From Candidatus Gastranaerophilales bacterium (GTDB lineage: Bacteria > Cyanobacteriota > Vampirovibrionia > Gastranaerophilales > Gastranaerophilaceae), in NCBI GenBank assembly GCA_900768915.1, contig CAAGEQ010000008.1, positions 7,539-71,538 of the forward strand: a DNA stretch of 64,000 nucleotides, given 5' to 3'. Made by a program: the position numbers and the translations under genes. Positions 50,864-59,145 of the stretch are shown piece after piece (positions within the stretch are counted from its first letter, which is position 1; every line of letters begins with the position of its first letter). The notes under the pieces are model-generated. The model did not search any database. It worked only from the letters and a program-made list of their open reading frames with translations, and was not told the DNA's origin.

Positions 50864-51643
50864 ATGAGATACACTCTTCAAGTTCAGTATATCGGTAAGA
50901 ATTACGCTGGTAGTCAAATTCAATTTGAAAATGGCATGGAAATTTCTACTCCGACAATACAAGGAGAACTTGAAAAGGCACTTTGTACTTTGATATTCGG
51001 TAAACGTTATACGTCAAACCGAAATTTAAATAGACCTATAAAAACAGTCTTTTCTGGAAGAACTGACAGAGGTGTAAATTCAGTAGGGCAAGTTGTTCAT
51101 TTTGATGTAGATAAGGAAATTGTTGCTTCAAATCTTATCTATCATGTGAACGAAATATTACCCAACGACATATCAGTTTCAGATTTGAAAGTGGTATCAA
51201 ATGATTTTCACGCTCAAAAGTCAGCAATCAGAAGATGTTATCGTTTTGAATTTGTTAATCGTAGATTCAAACAGGCATTTGATGGTGACTTGATTAGAGT
51301 AAAGTTTCCTATTGATATAGATAGAATGAATAAGTCTTTAAGTTATTTGATAGGTGAACATGATTTTTCAAGTTTTAAGAGTTCAGGAACGCTTAACCCA
51401 AGCAAAGTCTGTATTTTATACCGTGCCGAAGTCGAAAGACAGGGTGACAAGGTTGTTTTTAATATTGAGGGAAATAGATTTCTTTACAATATGGTTAGAA
51501 CAATTGTTGGTACTTTGTTAGAGATTGAGGGACATAATTTAGCACCTGAGCATATGAAAGATGTGCTTGATGCGAAGGACCGTCGAAAGGCTGGTCAAAC
51601 AGTGAGTCCTTATGGACTTACGTTAATGAAAGTAATATATTAA
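50864..51643 (+). CDS. truA: tRNA pseudouridine(38-40) synthase
   Basis: TruA makes pseudouridine at positions 38-40 of tRNA anticodon arms. The 259-residue protein has the catalytic aspartate in SGRTDRGVNSVGQVVHFD near residue 68, the RRCYRFEFVNR block, and the late RFLYNMVRTIVGTLLEIEGH motif. ATG 50864 is chosen over the TTG three bases earlier. It directly follows rplQ and precedes rplM, an order also seen in cyanobacteria and Firmicutes. The usual GRTDAGVHA is altered to GRTDRGVNS, keeping the key D. Confidence 0.93.
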   Translation: MRYTLQVQYIGKNYAGSQIQFENGMEISTPTIQGELEKALCTLIFGKRYTSNRNLNRPIKTVFSGRTDRGVNSVGQVVHFDVDKEIVASNLIYHVNEILPNDISVSDLKVVSNDFHAQKSAIRRCYRFEFVNRRFKQAFDGDLIRVKFPIDIDRMNKSLSYLIGEHDFSSFKSSGTLNPSKVCILYRAEVERQGDKVVFNIEGNRFLYNMVRTIVGTLLEIEGHNLAPEHMKDVLDAKDRRKAGQTVSPYGLTLMKVIY

Positions 51644-51664
51644 AAATTATACGGAGAATAAAGC

Positions 51665-52105
51665 ATGAACAAAACATATTCAGCAAAACCTCTAGAAGTT
51701 GAAAGAAAATGGTATTTGATTGATGCAGAAGGCGAAACATTAGGTCGCTTAGCTGTTAAAATCGCTAACATTTTGAGAGGTAAGAATAAACCTGAATACA
51801 CTCCAAACGTTGATACTGGCGATTTCGTTGTTGTTATCAATGCTGAAAAAGTTGTAGTTTCAGGTAAAAAAGAAACTGATAAAATCTATTATCATCACAC
51901 AGGTTATCCAGGTGGTTTAAAATCTGCTTCTGTTAAAGAAGTTAGAGAAAAAGATGCAACAAAATTGATTGAAAAAGCAGTTAAAGGTATGTTGCAACAC
52001 AACACATTAGGTGCTCAACAATTTAACAAATTAAAAGTTTATGTTGGTTCTGAACACCCACATGCTGCTCAACAACCAATCGTGATAGAAAAGGAGGCTA
52101 AATAA
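51665..52105 (+). CDS. rplM: 50S ribosomal protein L13
   Basis: L13 is an early assembly protein of the 50S subunit. The 146 residues contain WYLIDAEGETLGRLAVKIAN near the start, the GKKETDKIYYHHTGYPGGLK block, and the C-terminal region LGAQQFNKLKVYVGSEHPHA. Length and motifs are normal. A CGGAG ribosome-binding site precedes the ATG. The last base of its stop codon is the first base of the rpsI start, so the two are tightly coupled. Confidence 0.97.
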   Translation: MNKTYSAKPLEVERKWYLIDAEGETLGRLAVKIANILRGKNKPEYTPNVDTGDFVVVINAEKVVVSGKKETDKIYYHHTGYPGGLKSASVKEVREKDATKLIEKAVKGMLQHNTLGAQQFNKLKVYVGSEHPHAAQQPIVIEKEAK

Positions 52106-52497
52106 TGGCTAATGAAATTATTGCTACAGGACGTAGAAAAAATTCTATCGCAGTTGTTAAACTTGTAAAGGGTAAAGGTAGAATATTTGTTAACGGAAAA
52201 ACTTTATCTGCTTACATTGGTAACAGACCTGCTGTTGAAATGATGATTTACAGACCTCTTGTTTTAACTGAAAATCAAGATAAATATGATGTAAAAGTTA
52301 AAGCCGTTGGTGGTGGTATCGTTGGTCAATCTGGTGCTATTCGTCACGGTATTTCAAGAGCATTATTGAAAGCAAATGAAGAATACAAAGCAGTTCTTCG
52401 TTCAGAAGGTTTATTAACTCGTGATGCTAGAGTTAAAGAACGTAAAAAATATGGTAGAAAAAGAGCTCGTAAGAGATTCCAATTCTCAAAACGTTAA
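52105..52497 (+). CDS. rpsI: 30S ribosomal protein S9
   Basis: S9 reaches the P-site tRNA with its C-terminal tail. The 130-residue protein has the family start ATGRRKNSIAVVKLVKGKG, the VKAVGGGIVGQSGAIRHGIS block and the basic end KKYGRKRARKRFQFSKR, including the functional terminal SKR. An AGGAGG lies just before the start. A hairpin terminator follows, closing the ribosomal operon. Confidence 0.97.
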   Translation: MANEIIATGRRKNSIAVVKLVKGKGRIFVNGKTLSAYIGNRPAVEMMIYRPLVLTENQDKYDVKVKAVGGGIVGQSGAIRHGISRALLKANEEYKAVLRSEGLLTRDARVKERKKYGRKRARKRFQFSKR

Positions 52498-52520
52498 TAC
52501 GAATTATTCGTTATATACAG

Positions 52521-52556
52521 AAAAGACCAATGGAAACGTTGGTCTTTTTTATTGTT
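52521..52556 (+). terminator. Terminator of the infA-rpsI ribosomal operon
   Basis: The arms AAAAGACCAA and TTGGTCTTTTTT enclose an eight-base loop (TGGAAACG) and are followed by a T-rich stretch. It lies 24 bases past the rpsI stop. Confidence 0.85.
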
Positions 52557-52620
52557 TTTATGTCAAATAAATTAAGATTGATTTTTTATATTAGATTTTC
52601 TTTACAAAATGTTGTTTTGC

Positions 52621-52650
52621 TTGACAGTATTGGGGTTTCAAGAGTAAAAT
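52621..52650 (+). promoter_or_regulatory. Sigma-70-type promoter of the glutamate synthase operon
   Basis: A perfect TTGACA (52621-52626) and TAAAAT (52645-52650) are separated by 18 bases. Transcription would start about seven bases after the -10, which coincides with the A of the ATG at 52658. No Shine-Dalgarno sequence lies in between, so a leaderless mRNA is predicted. Confidence 0.65.
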
Positions 52651-52657
52651 ATTAATT

Positions 52658-53770
52658 ATGTGTAGAATTGGGGCAATAAAATCAAAACGCAATATTCACC
52701 CATCTGAAGCATTAAAGTTAATGCGTTCTCAACAAGAGGGGCATGATGATTCAGGTTTTGCGTTTGTGATGCAGGATTTGGGTGGAATTTTTGAGGCATA
52801 TAAAGATATGCCTATCTTATCAATGGCTGCGACTATTGAGGGTACAAGATTAGCAGAAGATATTTTACATGATTTAGGTTTTAAACGTGTATTGCAATGG
52901 TCTCCTGATATTCAAAATATCAAAGGCTTGAAAATTAATCCAATGCCAAACTATATTTTTGAAGTTTTAATGTATCCAAAGAGTCATAAATATGCTACGA
53001 AAGAAGAAAAAGAAGAATTATTAATTGACACAAGTATTAGATTAAGACGAGCACTAGAAGCAAATAATGCGGGTTATATTTACTCTTTTTGGCCAGATGT
53101 TTTAACATTGAAAGAAATTGGTAGTCCAAAAGATATTGGTACTTATTTTAACTTATGGAATGATGATAGTGAACTATGTTCAAAAATTATTACTGCTCAA
53201 TGTCGTCAAAATACAAATTATGGTATTGTTCGTTATGCAGCACACCCATTCTTTTTAGAAGGTTATACAGTTTTAGTTAATGGTGAAAATACTTTCTATG
53301 AAAAAAATAAATTGTATCAACAAGGGTTGTATAAGGGTTATATTGGTTTTGAGTCTGATTCTCAATGTTTCTTATATTCATTACATTATGTGAATAAGAT
53401 TTTAAAATGGCCTTTGGAATATTTTATGCATACAGTATTTCCATTATCTTATAGTGAAATAGAAAAACGCAAGCCTGCAGAAAAGGAAGTTTTGCTGAGA
53501 ATAAAGGCATCTTTAGAACATTTAGAAGCAAACGGTCCAAATACTGTCTTAGGTGTTGTACCAGACGGACGTTTGATATGTGTTTGTGATCCGAAGAAGT
53601 TAAGACCAGTTGTTATTGGAAAGGATAAAGATACTGTTATTATGACTTCAGAGGTTGCTGGTATAAATGATTTACTTCCGAATAGAGATATGACAAAGGA
53701 TATTTATCCGAAAGAACGTGAAATGGTAGTAGTGAATAATGATTTAACGGTGGAAAGATGGCAACAGTAA
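52658..53770 (+). CDS. Split glutamate synthase, glutamine amidotransferase (class II) subunit
   Basis: This 370-residue protein is the N-terminal glutaminase domain of glutamate synthase encoded as its own gene, the layout known from archaea and many anaerobes. The nucleophile is Cys2 after the initiator methionine (MCRIGAIKS). HDDSGFAFVM and NYGIVRYAAHPFFLEGYTVL are typical Ntn-hydrolase blocks. It releases ammonia from glutamine for the synthase subunit encoded next. The end overlaps the next gene by 13 bases. No ribosome-binding site is present at the predicted leaderless start. Confidence 0.88.
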   Translation: MCRIGAIKSKRNIHPSEALKLMRSQQEGHDDSGFAFVMQDLGGIFEAYKDMPILSMAATIEGTRLAEDILHDLGFKRVLQWSPDIQNIKGLKINPMPNYIFEVLMYPKSHKYATKEEKEELLIDTSIRLRRALEANNAGYIYSFWPDVLTLKEIGSPKDIGTYFNLWNDDSELCSKIITAQCRQNTNYGIVRYAAHPFFLEGYTVLVNGENTFYEKNKLYQQGLYKGYIGFESDSQCFLYSLHYVNKILKWPLEYFMHTVFPLSYSEIEKRKPAEKEVLLRIKASLEHLEANGPNTVLGVVPDGRLICVCDPKKLRPVVIGKDKDTVIMTSEVAGINDLLPNRDMTKDIYPKEREMVVVNNDLTVERWQQ

Positions 53771-55386
53771 AAGTAAATGAATTACATAGAGATGATTTAC
53801 CTTGGATAATTGAATATGATGAATCAAAATGTATTCAATGTGGTAAATGTACTGCGGCTTGTTCATTCAATGCTATAAAACCTTGTGTAGAACAACGTAA
53901 AAAATCGGGTTCTTTAACTGAAAAAAATAAACTAGAAAAAGTTGTTGTTATAAAACAAGAAGTTTCTTTCAAAAACCATTGTCGTGGTTGTGGAATGTGT
54001 GAAAGAGTATGTCCGAATGGTGCTATAAAACCTGTCCGAAATACTGATGATAGATATTCAATTCGATACAGAGCACAAACCGGTGATTCTGTGAAAAAAG
54101 GTGGACGTTCAAACCTTAATACAGAAGGTAGAACTTTGGATAAAATTAAAGTTGGCAGAATATCCCAAATGACTGATCCATCCTTAGATGCTGTTAGACA
54201 TACATTTGAGTTGAAAACACCTTTTGGTAGAGTTTTGTCTGCTGATAAACTTAATTTAGAATTTAAGAATGGCAAGATGATAGAGACAAAACCATTACCG
54301 CCAAACCGTTGGATTTATCCTATTATAATGGGTGATATGTCTATTGGCGCAGTTTCATGGCGTATGTGGGAAGCAATGGCTATTGCTACGGCATATTTGA
54401 ATGAAGTAATGGGTATTCCTATTAGAATGTGTACAGGTGAAGGTGGTATTCCATCAAGACTTTTAAAATCAAAATATGTTAAGTATATGATTTTGCAAAT
54501 AGCATCAGGACATTTTGGTTGGAATAGAATTGTTGATGCTATGCCTGACATGGTAGAGGATCCAGCAGGAATTTTGATTAAAATTGGTCAAGGTGCAAAG
54601 CCTGGTGATGGTGGTATGTTAATGGCAAATAAAGTTGCTAAATACGTACAAGAAATTAGAGGTGTACCTAAAGCAGATTTGTTGAGTCCACCAACTCATC
54701 AAGGTTTATATTCTATAGAAGAAAGTGTTCAGAAGATGTTTCTATCAATGAATGCTGCATTCAATTTTAAAGTTCCAGTTGCAATCAAAGTTGCTGCTTC
54801 TGTAACCAGTGTATCAGTTTATAATAACTTATTAAGAGATCCATATAATATTGTAGGTGGGTTCTTTTTAGATGGCTTGGCTGCTGGTACTGGTGCTGCT
54901 CATGAAATATCTTTAAATCACACAGGTCACCCAATTACATCTAAGTTGAGAGATTGTTATAAAGCAGCAATTAATCAAGGCCGACAAGGTGAAATTCCAA
55001 TTTTTGCAGGTGGTGGTTTAGGTCAAACTGGTAGTTTTGCGGCAGATGCGTTTAAATTGATTTGTTTAGGTGCAAATGGTGTATTCTCAGGTAGATTATT
55101 ATTACAAATTGCCGGTTGTGTTGGTAATGATACAGAAAGGTGCAATGCTTGTAATACGGGTTTATGTCCAGCAGGTATCGCAAGTCAAGATGTATGTTTG
55201 ACTAAGCGGCTTGATATTGATAAAGTTGCACAAAATTTAGTTAATTATATTCTTGCTACAGATTTAGAATTAAGAAAATTGATGGCTGCAACAGGTTGTT
55301 CATCACTTCCTGTTGGTCGTTCAGATGCTTTAATTACCGTAGATAAGAATGTTGCTGAAAGATTAGATATACAATATGTATGTTAG
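53758..55386 (+). CDS. Split glutamate synthase, FMN-binding synthase subunit with ferredoxin domain
   Basis: The 542-residue central subunit forms glutamate from 2-oxoglutarate, ammonia and reducing power on FMN. Residues about 20-90 hold two [4Fe-4S] motifs (CIQCGKCTAACSF and CRGCGMCERVCPNGAI). The synthase domain includes GEGGIPSRLLKSKYVKY, KIGQGAKPGDGGMLMANKVA and LLSPPTHQGLYS. The [3Fe-4S] cysteine group CNACNTGLCPAGI lies near residue 465. The added ferredoxin domain and the lack of a GltD-like NADPH subunit in the operon suggest ferredoxin as electron donor. Confidence 0.92.
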   Translation: MATVKVNELHRDDLPWIIEYDESKCIQCGKCTAACSFNAIKPCVEQRKKSGSLTEKNKLEKVVVIKQEVSFKNHCRGCGMCERVCPNGAIKPVRNTDDRYSIRYRAQTGDSVKKGGRSNLNTEGRTLDKIKVGRISQMTDPSLDAVRHTFELKTPFGRVLSADKLNLEFKNGKMIETKPLPPNRWIYPIIMGDMSIGAVSWRMWEAMAIATAYLNEVMGIPIRMCTGEGGIPSRLLKSKYVKYMILQIASGHFGWNRIVDAMPDMVEDPAGILIKIGQGAKPGDGGMLMANKVAKYVQEIRGVPKADLLSPPTHQGLYSIEESVQKMFLSMNAAFNFKVPVAIKVAASVTSVSVYNNLLRDPYNIVGGFFLDGLAAGTGAAHEISLNHTGHPITSKLRDCYKAAINQGRQGEIPIFAGGGLGQTGSFAADAFKLICLGANGVFSGRLLLQIAGCVGNDTERCNACNTGLCPAGIASQDVCLTKRLDIDKVAQNLVNYILATDLELRKLMAATGCSSLPVGRSDALITVDKNVAERLDIQYVC

Positions 55387-55392
55387 GAAGTT

Positions 55393-56466
55393 ATGAAAAC
55401 AATTAAGATTAATGCATTAGAAAATAATGAAAGAATGTCAACTCAATCATTGTTACAATTGATTGAGTCTAAAATAGAAGAAGGTTATACAGATTTTGAA
55501 ATCAATGCCTGTGGACAACATGATATAGGTGGTTCATCATGGGCTAAGGACAGATCTAAAACTTTGAATTTTAAAATAACTAATCCAGGACAAAGGGTTG
55601 GTGCAATGGCACGTAAAGGAACTAATATTTATGTAGATGGTTCTGTCCCTGCCGATGTAGGTTGGCTTAATTCTGGTGCTAAAATAGTTGTTAACGGTGA
55701 TTGTGGTGATACTGCTGCTCATTGTGCGGCTAGTGGTAGAATATATGTTTCTGGTCGTGTTGGTACACGTTCCGGTGCATTAATGAAGCATGATCCAAAG
55801 TTTGAAACACCACAATTTTGGGTATTAAAAAATACTGGTTCATTCAGTTTTGAATTTATGGGTGGCGGTATTGCCGTTATTTGTGGTTATGACTGTGCTG
55901 GTATTAAATCTGTTCTAGGTAATCGTTCTTGTGTTGGCATGGTTGGTGGTACTATTTATTGTAGAGGTCCAATCAGTGGTGTTGCACAATGCGTTTCTAT
56001 ATTGGATTTAGACGAAGGTGATAAAGACTTTTTGAAAAAAGGTATGAAAGAGTTTTTATCTGCTATTGATAAGAAAGGTCTAAGTGATACTTTATTAGAT
56101 TTTACAGAATGGCATAAAATTGTACCTATTTCAGCCGATGAAAAAGCAAAAAGAATATCTGTAAAAGATTTTCGTTCATCAGAATGGATTGAGGGAGGTA
56201 TATTTGGTGACTTTATACAAGATGATTATAAAGTATATGAACTTGCTACAACAGGTCAAGGAAGATTAGAACAACCTGTTTGGAATAAGGATTTGTGTGT
56301 AAATTGTAGTTTATGTATTAATAATTGTCCAAATAGTGCTATTACGAGAGATGATGAGAATAATTACTCAAGTGATGATGATAAATGCATAGGTTGTGGC
56401 ATTTGTTCTGCTGTATGTCCTAAGAAAGCATGGGTAATGAAGAATAATAATAAAGAAATATCTTAA
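55393..56466 (+). CDS. Split glutamate synthase, GXGXG-domain subunit with C-terminal ferredoxin domain
   Basis: The 357-residue subunit supplies the beta-helical GXGXG domain (about residues 35-230), with repeats such as AMARKGTNIYVDGSVPADVG and GDCGDTAAHCAASGRIYVSG. This domain holds the structural core of glutamate synthase. A 2[4Fe-4S] ferredoxin domain follows at the C-terminus (CVNCSLCINNCPNSAI and CIGCGICSAVCPKKAW). This extra ferredoxin is typical of split archaeal-type enzymes. It starts seven bases after the synthase subunit, and a strong terminator follows. Confidence 0.9.
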   Translation: MKTIKINALENNERMSTQSLLQLIESKIEEGYTDFEINACGQHDIGGSSWAKDRSKTLNFKITNPGQRVGAMARKGTNIYVDGSVPADVGWLNSGAKIVVNGDCGDTAAHCAASGRIYVSGRVGTRSGALMKHDPKFETPQFWVLKNTGSFSFEFMGGGIAVICGYDCAGIKSVLGNRSCVGMVGGTIYCRGPISGVAQCVSILDLDEGDKDFLKKGMKEFLSAIDKKGLSDTLLDFTEWHKIVPISADEKAKRISVKDFRSSEWIEGGIFGDFIQDDYKVYELATTGQGRLEQPVWNKDLCVNCSLCINNCPNSAITRDDENNYSSDDDKCIGCGICSAVCPKKAWVMKNNNKEIS

Positions 56467-56482
56467 ATGAATAATTTATACT

Positions 56483-56518
56483 AAAAAAGAGATGATTTTT
56501 AATCATCTCTTTTTTTTA
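56483..56518. terminator. Terminator of the glutamate synthase operon
   Basis: A perfect inverted repeat with arms AAAAAAGAGATGATT and AATCATCTCTTTTTT, a loop of two to four T, and a long T-run lies about 17 bases past the stop. The symmetry allows it to act on the convergent gene at 56547 too. Confidence 0.88.
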
Positions 56519-56546
56519 TTATTTATTTAATTATTTGTGATTGTCA

Positions 56547-56792
56547 TTAAGCAACAACATTTAATGATTGTTGTTGAACAGGAGCAGTTTCGTGTTCAGA
56601 TAAGAATCTAAAAGTTCTATAAAGTTTGTAACCTAATGATGTTAATGGGTTAGCACTCATAGAATCTGCTCTTTTAGCTAACATTTGTTCTTTTTCAAAG
56701 TTAACTTTTATTTGTTGTTGTGAACGCGGTGCGATTTGTTGGTTGTTAGATGTATAATTTATATTATATCCATTTATGTGATTGATTTTCAT
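56547..56792 (-). CDS. Small hypothetical protein (81 aa), lineage-specific style
   Basis: This 81-residue protein starts MKINHINGYNINYTSNNQQI with an N/Q-rich segment, then has QIKVNFEKEQMLAKRADSM and a helical region LTSLGYKLYRTFRFLSEHE, and ends in a Q/V-rich tail. There is no signal peptide or recognised domain. A GAGGT ribosome-binding site lies about seven bases before the ATG. The V-x-F segment resembles short tags in other unknown proteins of this window. It is convergent with the glutamate synthase operon. Confidence 0.65.
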   Translation of the reverse strand: MKINHINGYNINYTSNNQQIAPRSQQQIKVNFEKEQMLAKRADSMSANPLTSLGYKLYRTFRFLSEHETAPVQQQSLNVVA

Positions 56793-57037
56793 TTAATTAC
56801 CTCTGAGATTTTTAAGTGTATCTCAAACACTTCTTTTTACATTATTATTATGCATCAATATAAAAATTTTGTCAAGTGTTATTTTTACACTAATTCATAT
56901 ATGGTTAAAAGTGTTGTTATTATTGGCTTTTGCATAAAGTGCATTTTGTACACTTATTCCTAATTGAGGTAAATTGATGAAAATATCCCCCACATGGAGT
57001 ATAAAAAAAATAAAAATCTTGTTATTACTGATTTTTG

Positions 57038-58171
57038 TTACTCTGTAATGTCTGTTTCAAACAAATCATCAGTTAATTTTGATGCTAATTGAGAAAAACT
57101 TTCGGTAATATTTGAGTTTTCATTTACTTCTGAAACAGGTATTCCTTTGTTTATTGATGACATTATAGTGAAATAGTTGTTAGGTACTTTCCAATATACG
57201 TTTTTGTTTAAGGCTTTTTCAACATCTTCAACTGTAATTTCATCGTTTTCTAAGTATCTGTTGATTATAATTTTTGTTTTGTTTGCTGGAAATTCTAGGT
57301 TCTCAAACAAATCCAAGCATCTTTGACAATTTCTAATTAATGGTAAATTTACTATTGTCACAAGTAATATAATGTCAGAATTTTCTAGTATTGTCATGTT
57401 TAGTTTATCAACACTTGTTCCCATATCTACAACGATATAAGAAAATGCTTCTCTTAAGTAATCAAACAGTTTTACGACTTGTTGTGGTGTTAGAGAACGT
57501 GATTGTTCAATATATGGAGGTTCTGCTAAAATATATAAACTTGTATCTTTATATTTTTGGCATGCTTCTATAATAAAATTTTCATTATTATTTTGAGCAT
57601 TGTTTATAATTTCTGATATATCAATTGTTGGTTTAATATCAAGAAATGTTGTAACATCACCGATTGGCAAGTTTAAATCAATTAATGCAACTTTTTCTCT
57701 TGTTAGTTTCGCAAATTCTACTGCTAAATTGGTTGCGATAGCGGTTTTACCAACACCACCTTTGTTTGAAAAGACAGAGATTATTTGTGATTTTTTTAAA
57801 ACTTTAACATCTTCTTGAGCACATTTGATTAATGCTACAAGTAAATCTTTTTTTAAAATTGGTTTTGAAACAAAATCTTTTGCTCCAAAACGAAGTGTTT
57901 GAATAATATTTGCAGTAGTATAATCTTCAGATAGTACAATTACATTTGTTCCAAGTTCTGATAAGCGTTTTATCATTTTTAATGATTTATTTTTATCAGG
58001 AGTCATAGAGAATAATACTGTTTTTGGGGTACTTTCTTTTACATACCTAATTCCATCATCATAATTATCGAAAAATTTATCAACTTTCATATCATCAAAA
58101 TCTGATAGATATGCTAGGATTATATCTTTTGTTTGTGATTCTTGTTCAAATATAACTAAATTTTTATTCAT
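57038..58171 (-). CDS. CpaE-like protein: receiver-like domain plus MinD/ParA ATPase
   Basis: The 377-residue protein combines an N-terminal response-regulator-like fold (about 1-120) with a MinD/ParA ATPase domain (about 128-365). The deviant Walker A motif is SNKGGVGKTAIATNLA, followed by LIDLNLPIGDV and VVDMGTSVDKLN. The receiver lacks the normal phospho-acceptor aspartate (LFSMTPD in place of LLDxxMPG), as in many CpaE proteins. CpaE localises type IVc (Tad) pili in Caulobacter. No other pilus gene is adjacent, so the partner is unknown; polar localisation of another machine is possible. Confidence 0.85.
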   Translation of the reverse strand: MNKNLVIFEQESQTKDIILAYLSDFDDMKVDKFFDNYDDGIRYVKESTPKTVLFSMTPDKNKSLKMIKRLSELGTNVIVLSEDYTTANIIQTLRFGAKDFVSKPILKKDLLVALIKCAQEDVKVLKKSQIISVFSNKGGVGKTAIATNLAVEFAKLTREKVALIDLNLPIGDVTTFLDIKPTIDISEIINNAQNNNENFIIEACQKYKDTSLYILAEPPYIEQSRSLTPQQVVKLFDYLREAFSYIVVDMGTSVDKLNMTILENSDIILLVTIVNLPLIRNCQRCLDLFENLEFPANKTKIIINRYLENDEITVEDVEKALNKNVYWKVPNNYFTIMSSINKGIPVSEVNENSNITESFSQLASKLTDDLFETDITE

Positions 58172-58230
58172 AATAACTCCGAAAAAATATTACAAAACTA
58201 TAATAGCCTATTTTTCGGATTTATACAATA

Positions 58231-58587
58231 TTATATTTTTTTGTTGAATAAATTATCAAATAAAGAACGGACTTTTTGGAATGTTGGAGAGATATTGTTT
58301 AATTTAGTGTCGTTATCAACCATGTAGTATTCACCACTTCCATCAAAAAATCTCATTCCTTGTCTATTATTTAAATCTTCTTTTAAAATAGTTGTATTTC
58401 TAGATGTAATCCCAAGGGTTTTCTTTAAGAAAAAATCATTATTAAGTGATTTTTCCATGTTTTTATACATTTTTAATTCTTCTTTGAAATCAAGAAGTTC
58501 TGCTGATACAACCCCATTTTTATTTTTTATTCTTTTGAATGCTATTCCAAATGTAACGTTCGGCTTGTTAGAGTCGACTCTATTCAT
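58231..58587 (-). CDS. Small hypothetical protein with N-terminal PNVTFG tag
   Basis: This 118-residue protein begins MNRVDSNKPNVTFGIAFKRI. It continues as a soluble, lysine- and asparagine-rich protein with a stretch NRQGMRFFDGSGEYYMVDND near residues 71-90 that may form a beta hairpin. No domain or signal peptide is recognised. The short N-terminal tag resembles the starts of other unknown proteins in this window. GGGAG lies about five bases before the ATG. It is a likely monocistronic gene upstream of the CpaE-like gene. Confidence 0.62.
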   Translation of the reverse strand: MNRVDSNKPNVTFGIAFKRIKNKNGVVSAELLDFKEELKMYKNMEKSLNNDFFLKKTLGITSRNTTILKEDLNNRQGMRFFDGSGEYYMVDNDTKLNNISPTFQKVRSLFDNLFNKKI

Positions 58588-58633
58588 TATTACTCCCTTT
58601 TATATATCGGCAAAATATGTGTGATAGTGTAAT

Positions 58634-58667
58634 TTAAAAGAGCCTTGTTATGTTTCAAACAAGGCTC
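58634..58667 (-). terminator. Terminator of rpsL-rpsG
   Basis: A perfect 10-bp stem (58640-58649 with 58658-58667, GAGCCTTGTT) with an eight-base loop is followed in the minus direction by TTTTAAATT. It starts 11 bases past the rpsG stop. Confidence 0.85.
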
Positions 58668-58677
58668 AAAATACTGT

Positions 58678-59145
58678 TTATCTATAGTGAGCGAACGCTT
58701 TGTTAGCTTCAGCCATTTTGTGAGTATCTTCACGTTTTTTGCAAGCTGAACCTTGTCCATTTGAAGCGTCCATTAACTCATTAGTTAATTTATCAATGAA
58801 AGATTTTCCGCCTCTGTTCTTAGCTGAAGCAATCAACCAAGATGAAGCAAGAGCAAATCCTCTGTCAGGTTTAACTTCGATAGGTACTTGGTATGTAGAA
58901 CCACCGATACGTCTAGCCTTAACTTCCAATAAAGGTGTTGCGTTTTGCAATGCTTTTTGGAATACTTCGATAGGATTATCGTTAACTCTTTCTTTAATTC
59001 TTTCCATTGTAGCATAGAATATTTTTTCTGCTAAAGATTTTTTACCACGACGCATAATTCTGTTAATGAATTTAGAAATATCTACGTTGTTGTAAATAGG
59101 ATCTGGAGCAGGTATTCTTTTTTCAGGTTTTGAACGTCTAGACAT
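58678..59145 (-). CDS. rpsG: 30S ribosomal protein S7
   Basis: S7 organises the 30S head. The 155-residue protein has the N-terminal IYNNVDISKFINRIMRRGKK block and the conserved ATPLLEVKARRIGGSTYQVP segment. The C-terminal part (ANKAFAHYR) matches the usual 156-residue bacterial form. Its first base coincides with the last base of the rpsL stop codon. A terminator follows immediately, so fusA and tuf, which normally continue this operon, are missing here. Confidence 0.97.
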   Translation of the reverse strand: MSRRSKPEKRIPAPDPIYNNVDISKFINRIMRRGKKSLAEKIFYATMERIKERVNDNPIEVFQKALQNATPLLEVKARRIGGSTYQVPIEVKPDRGFALASSWLIASAKNRGGKSFIDKLTNELMDASNGQGSACKKREDTHKMAEANKAFAHYR

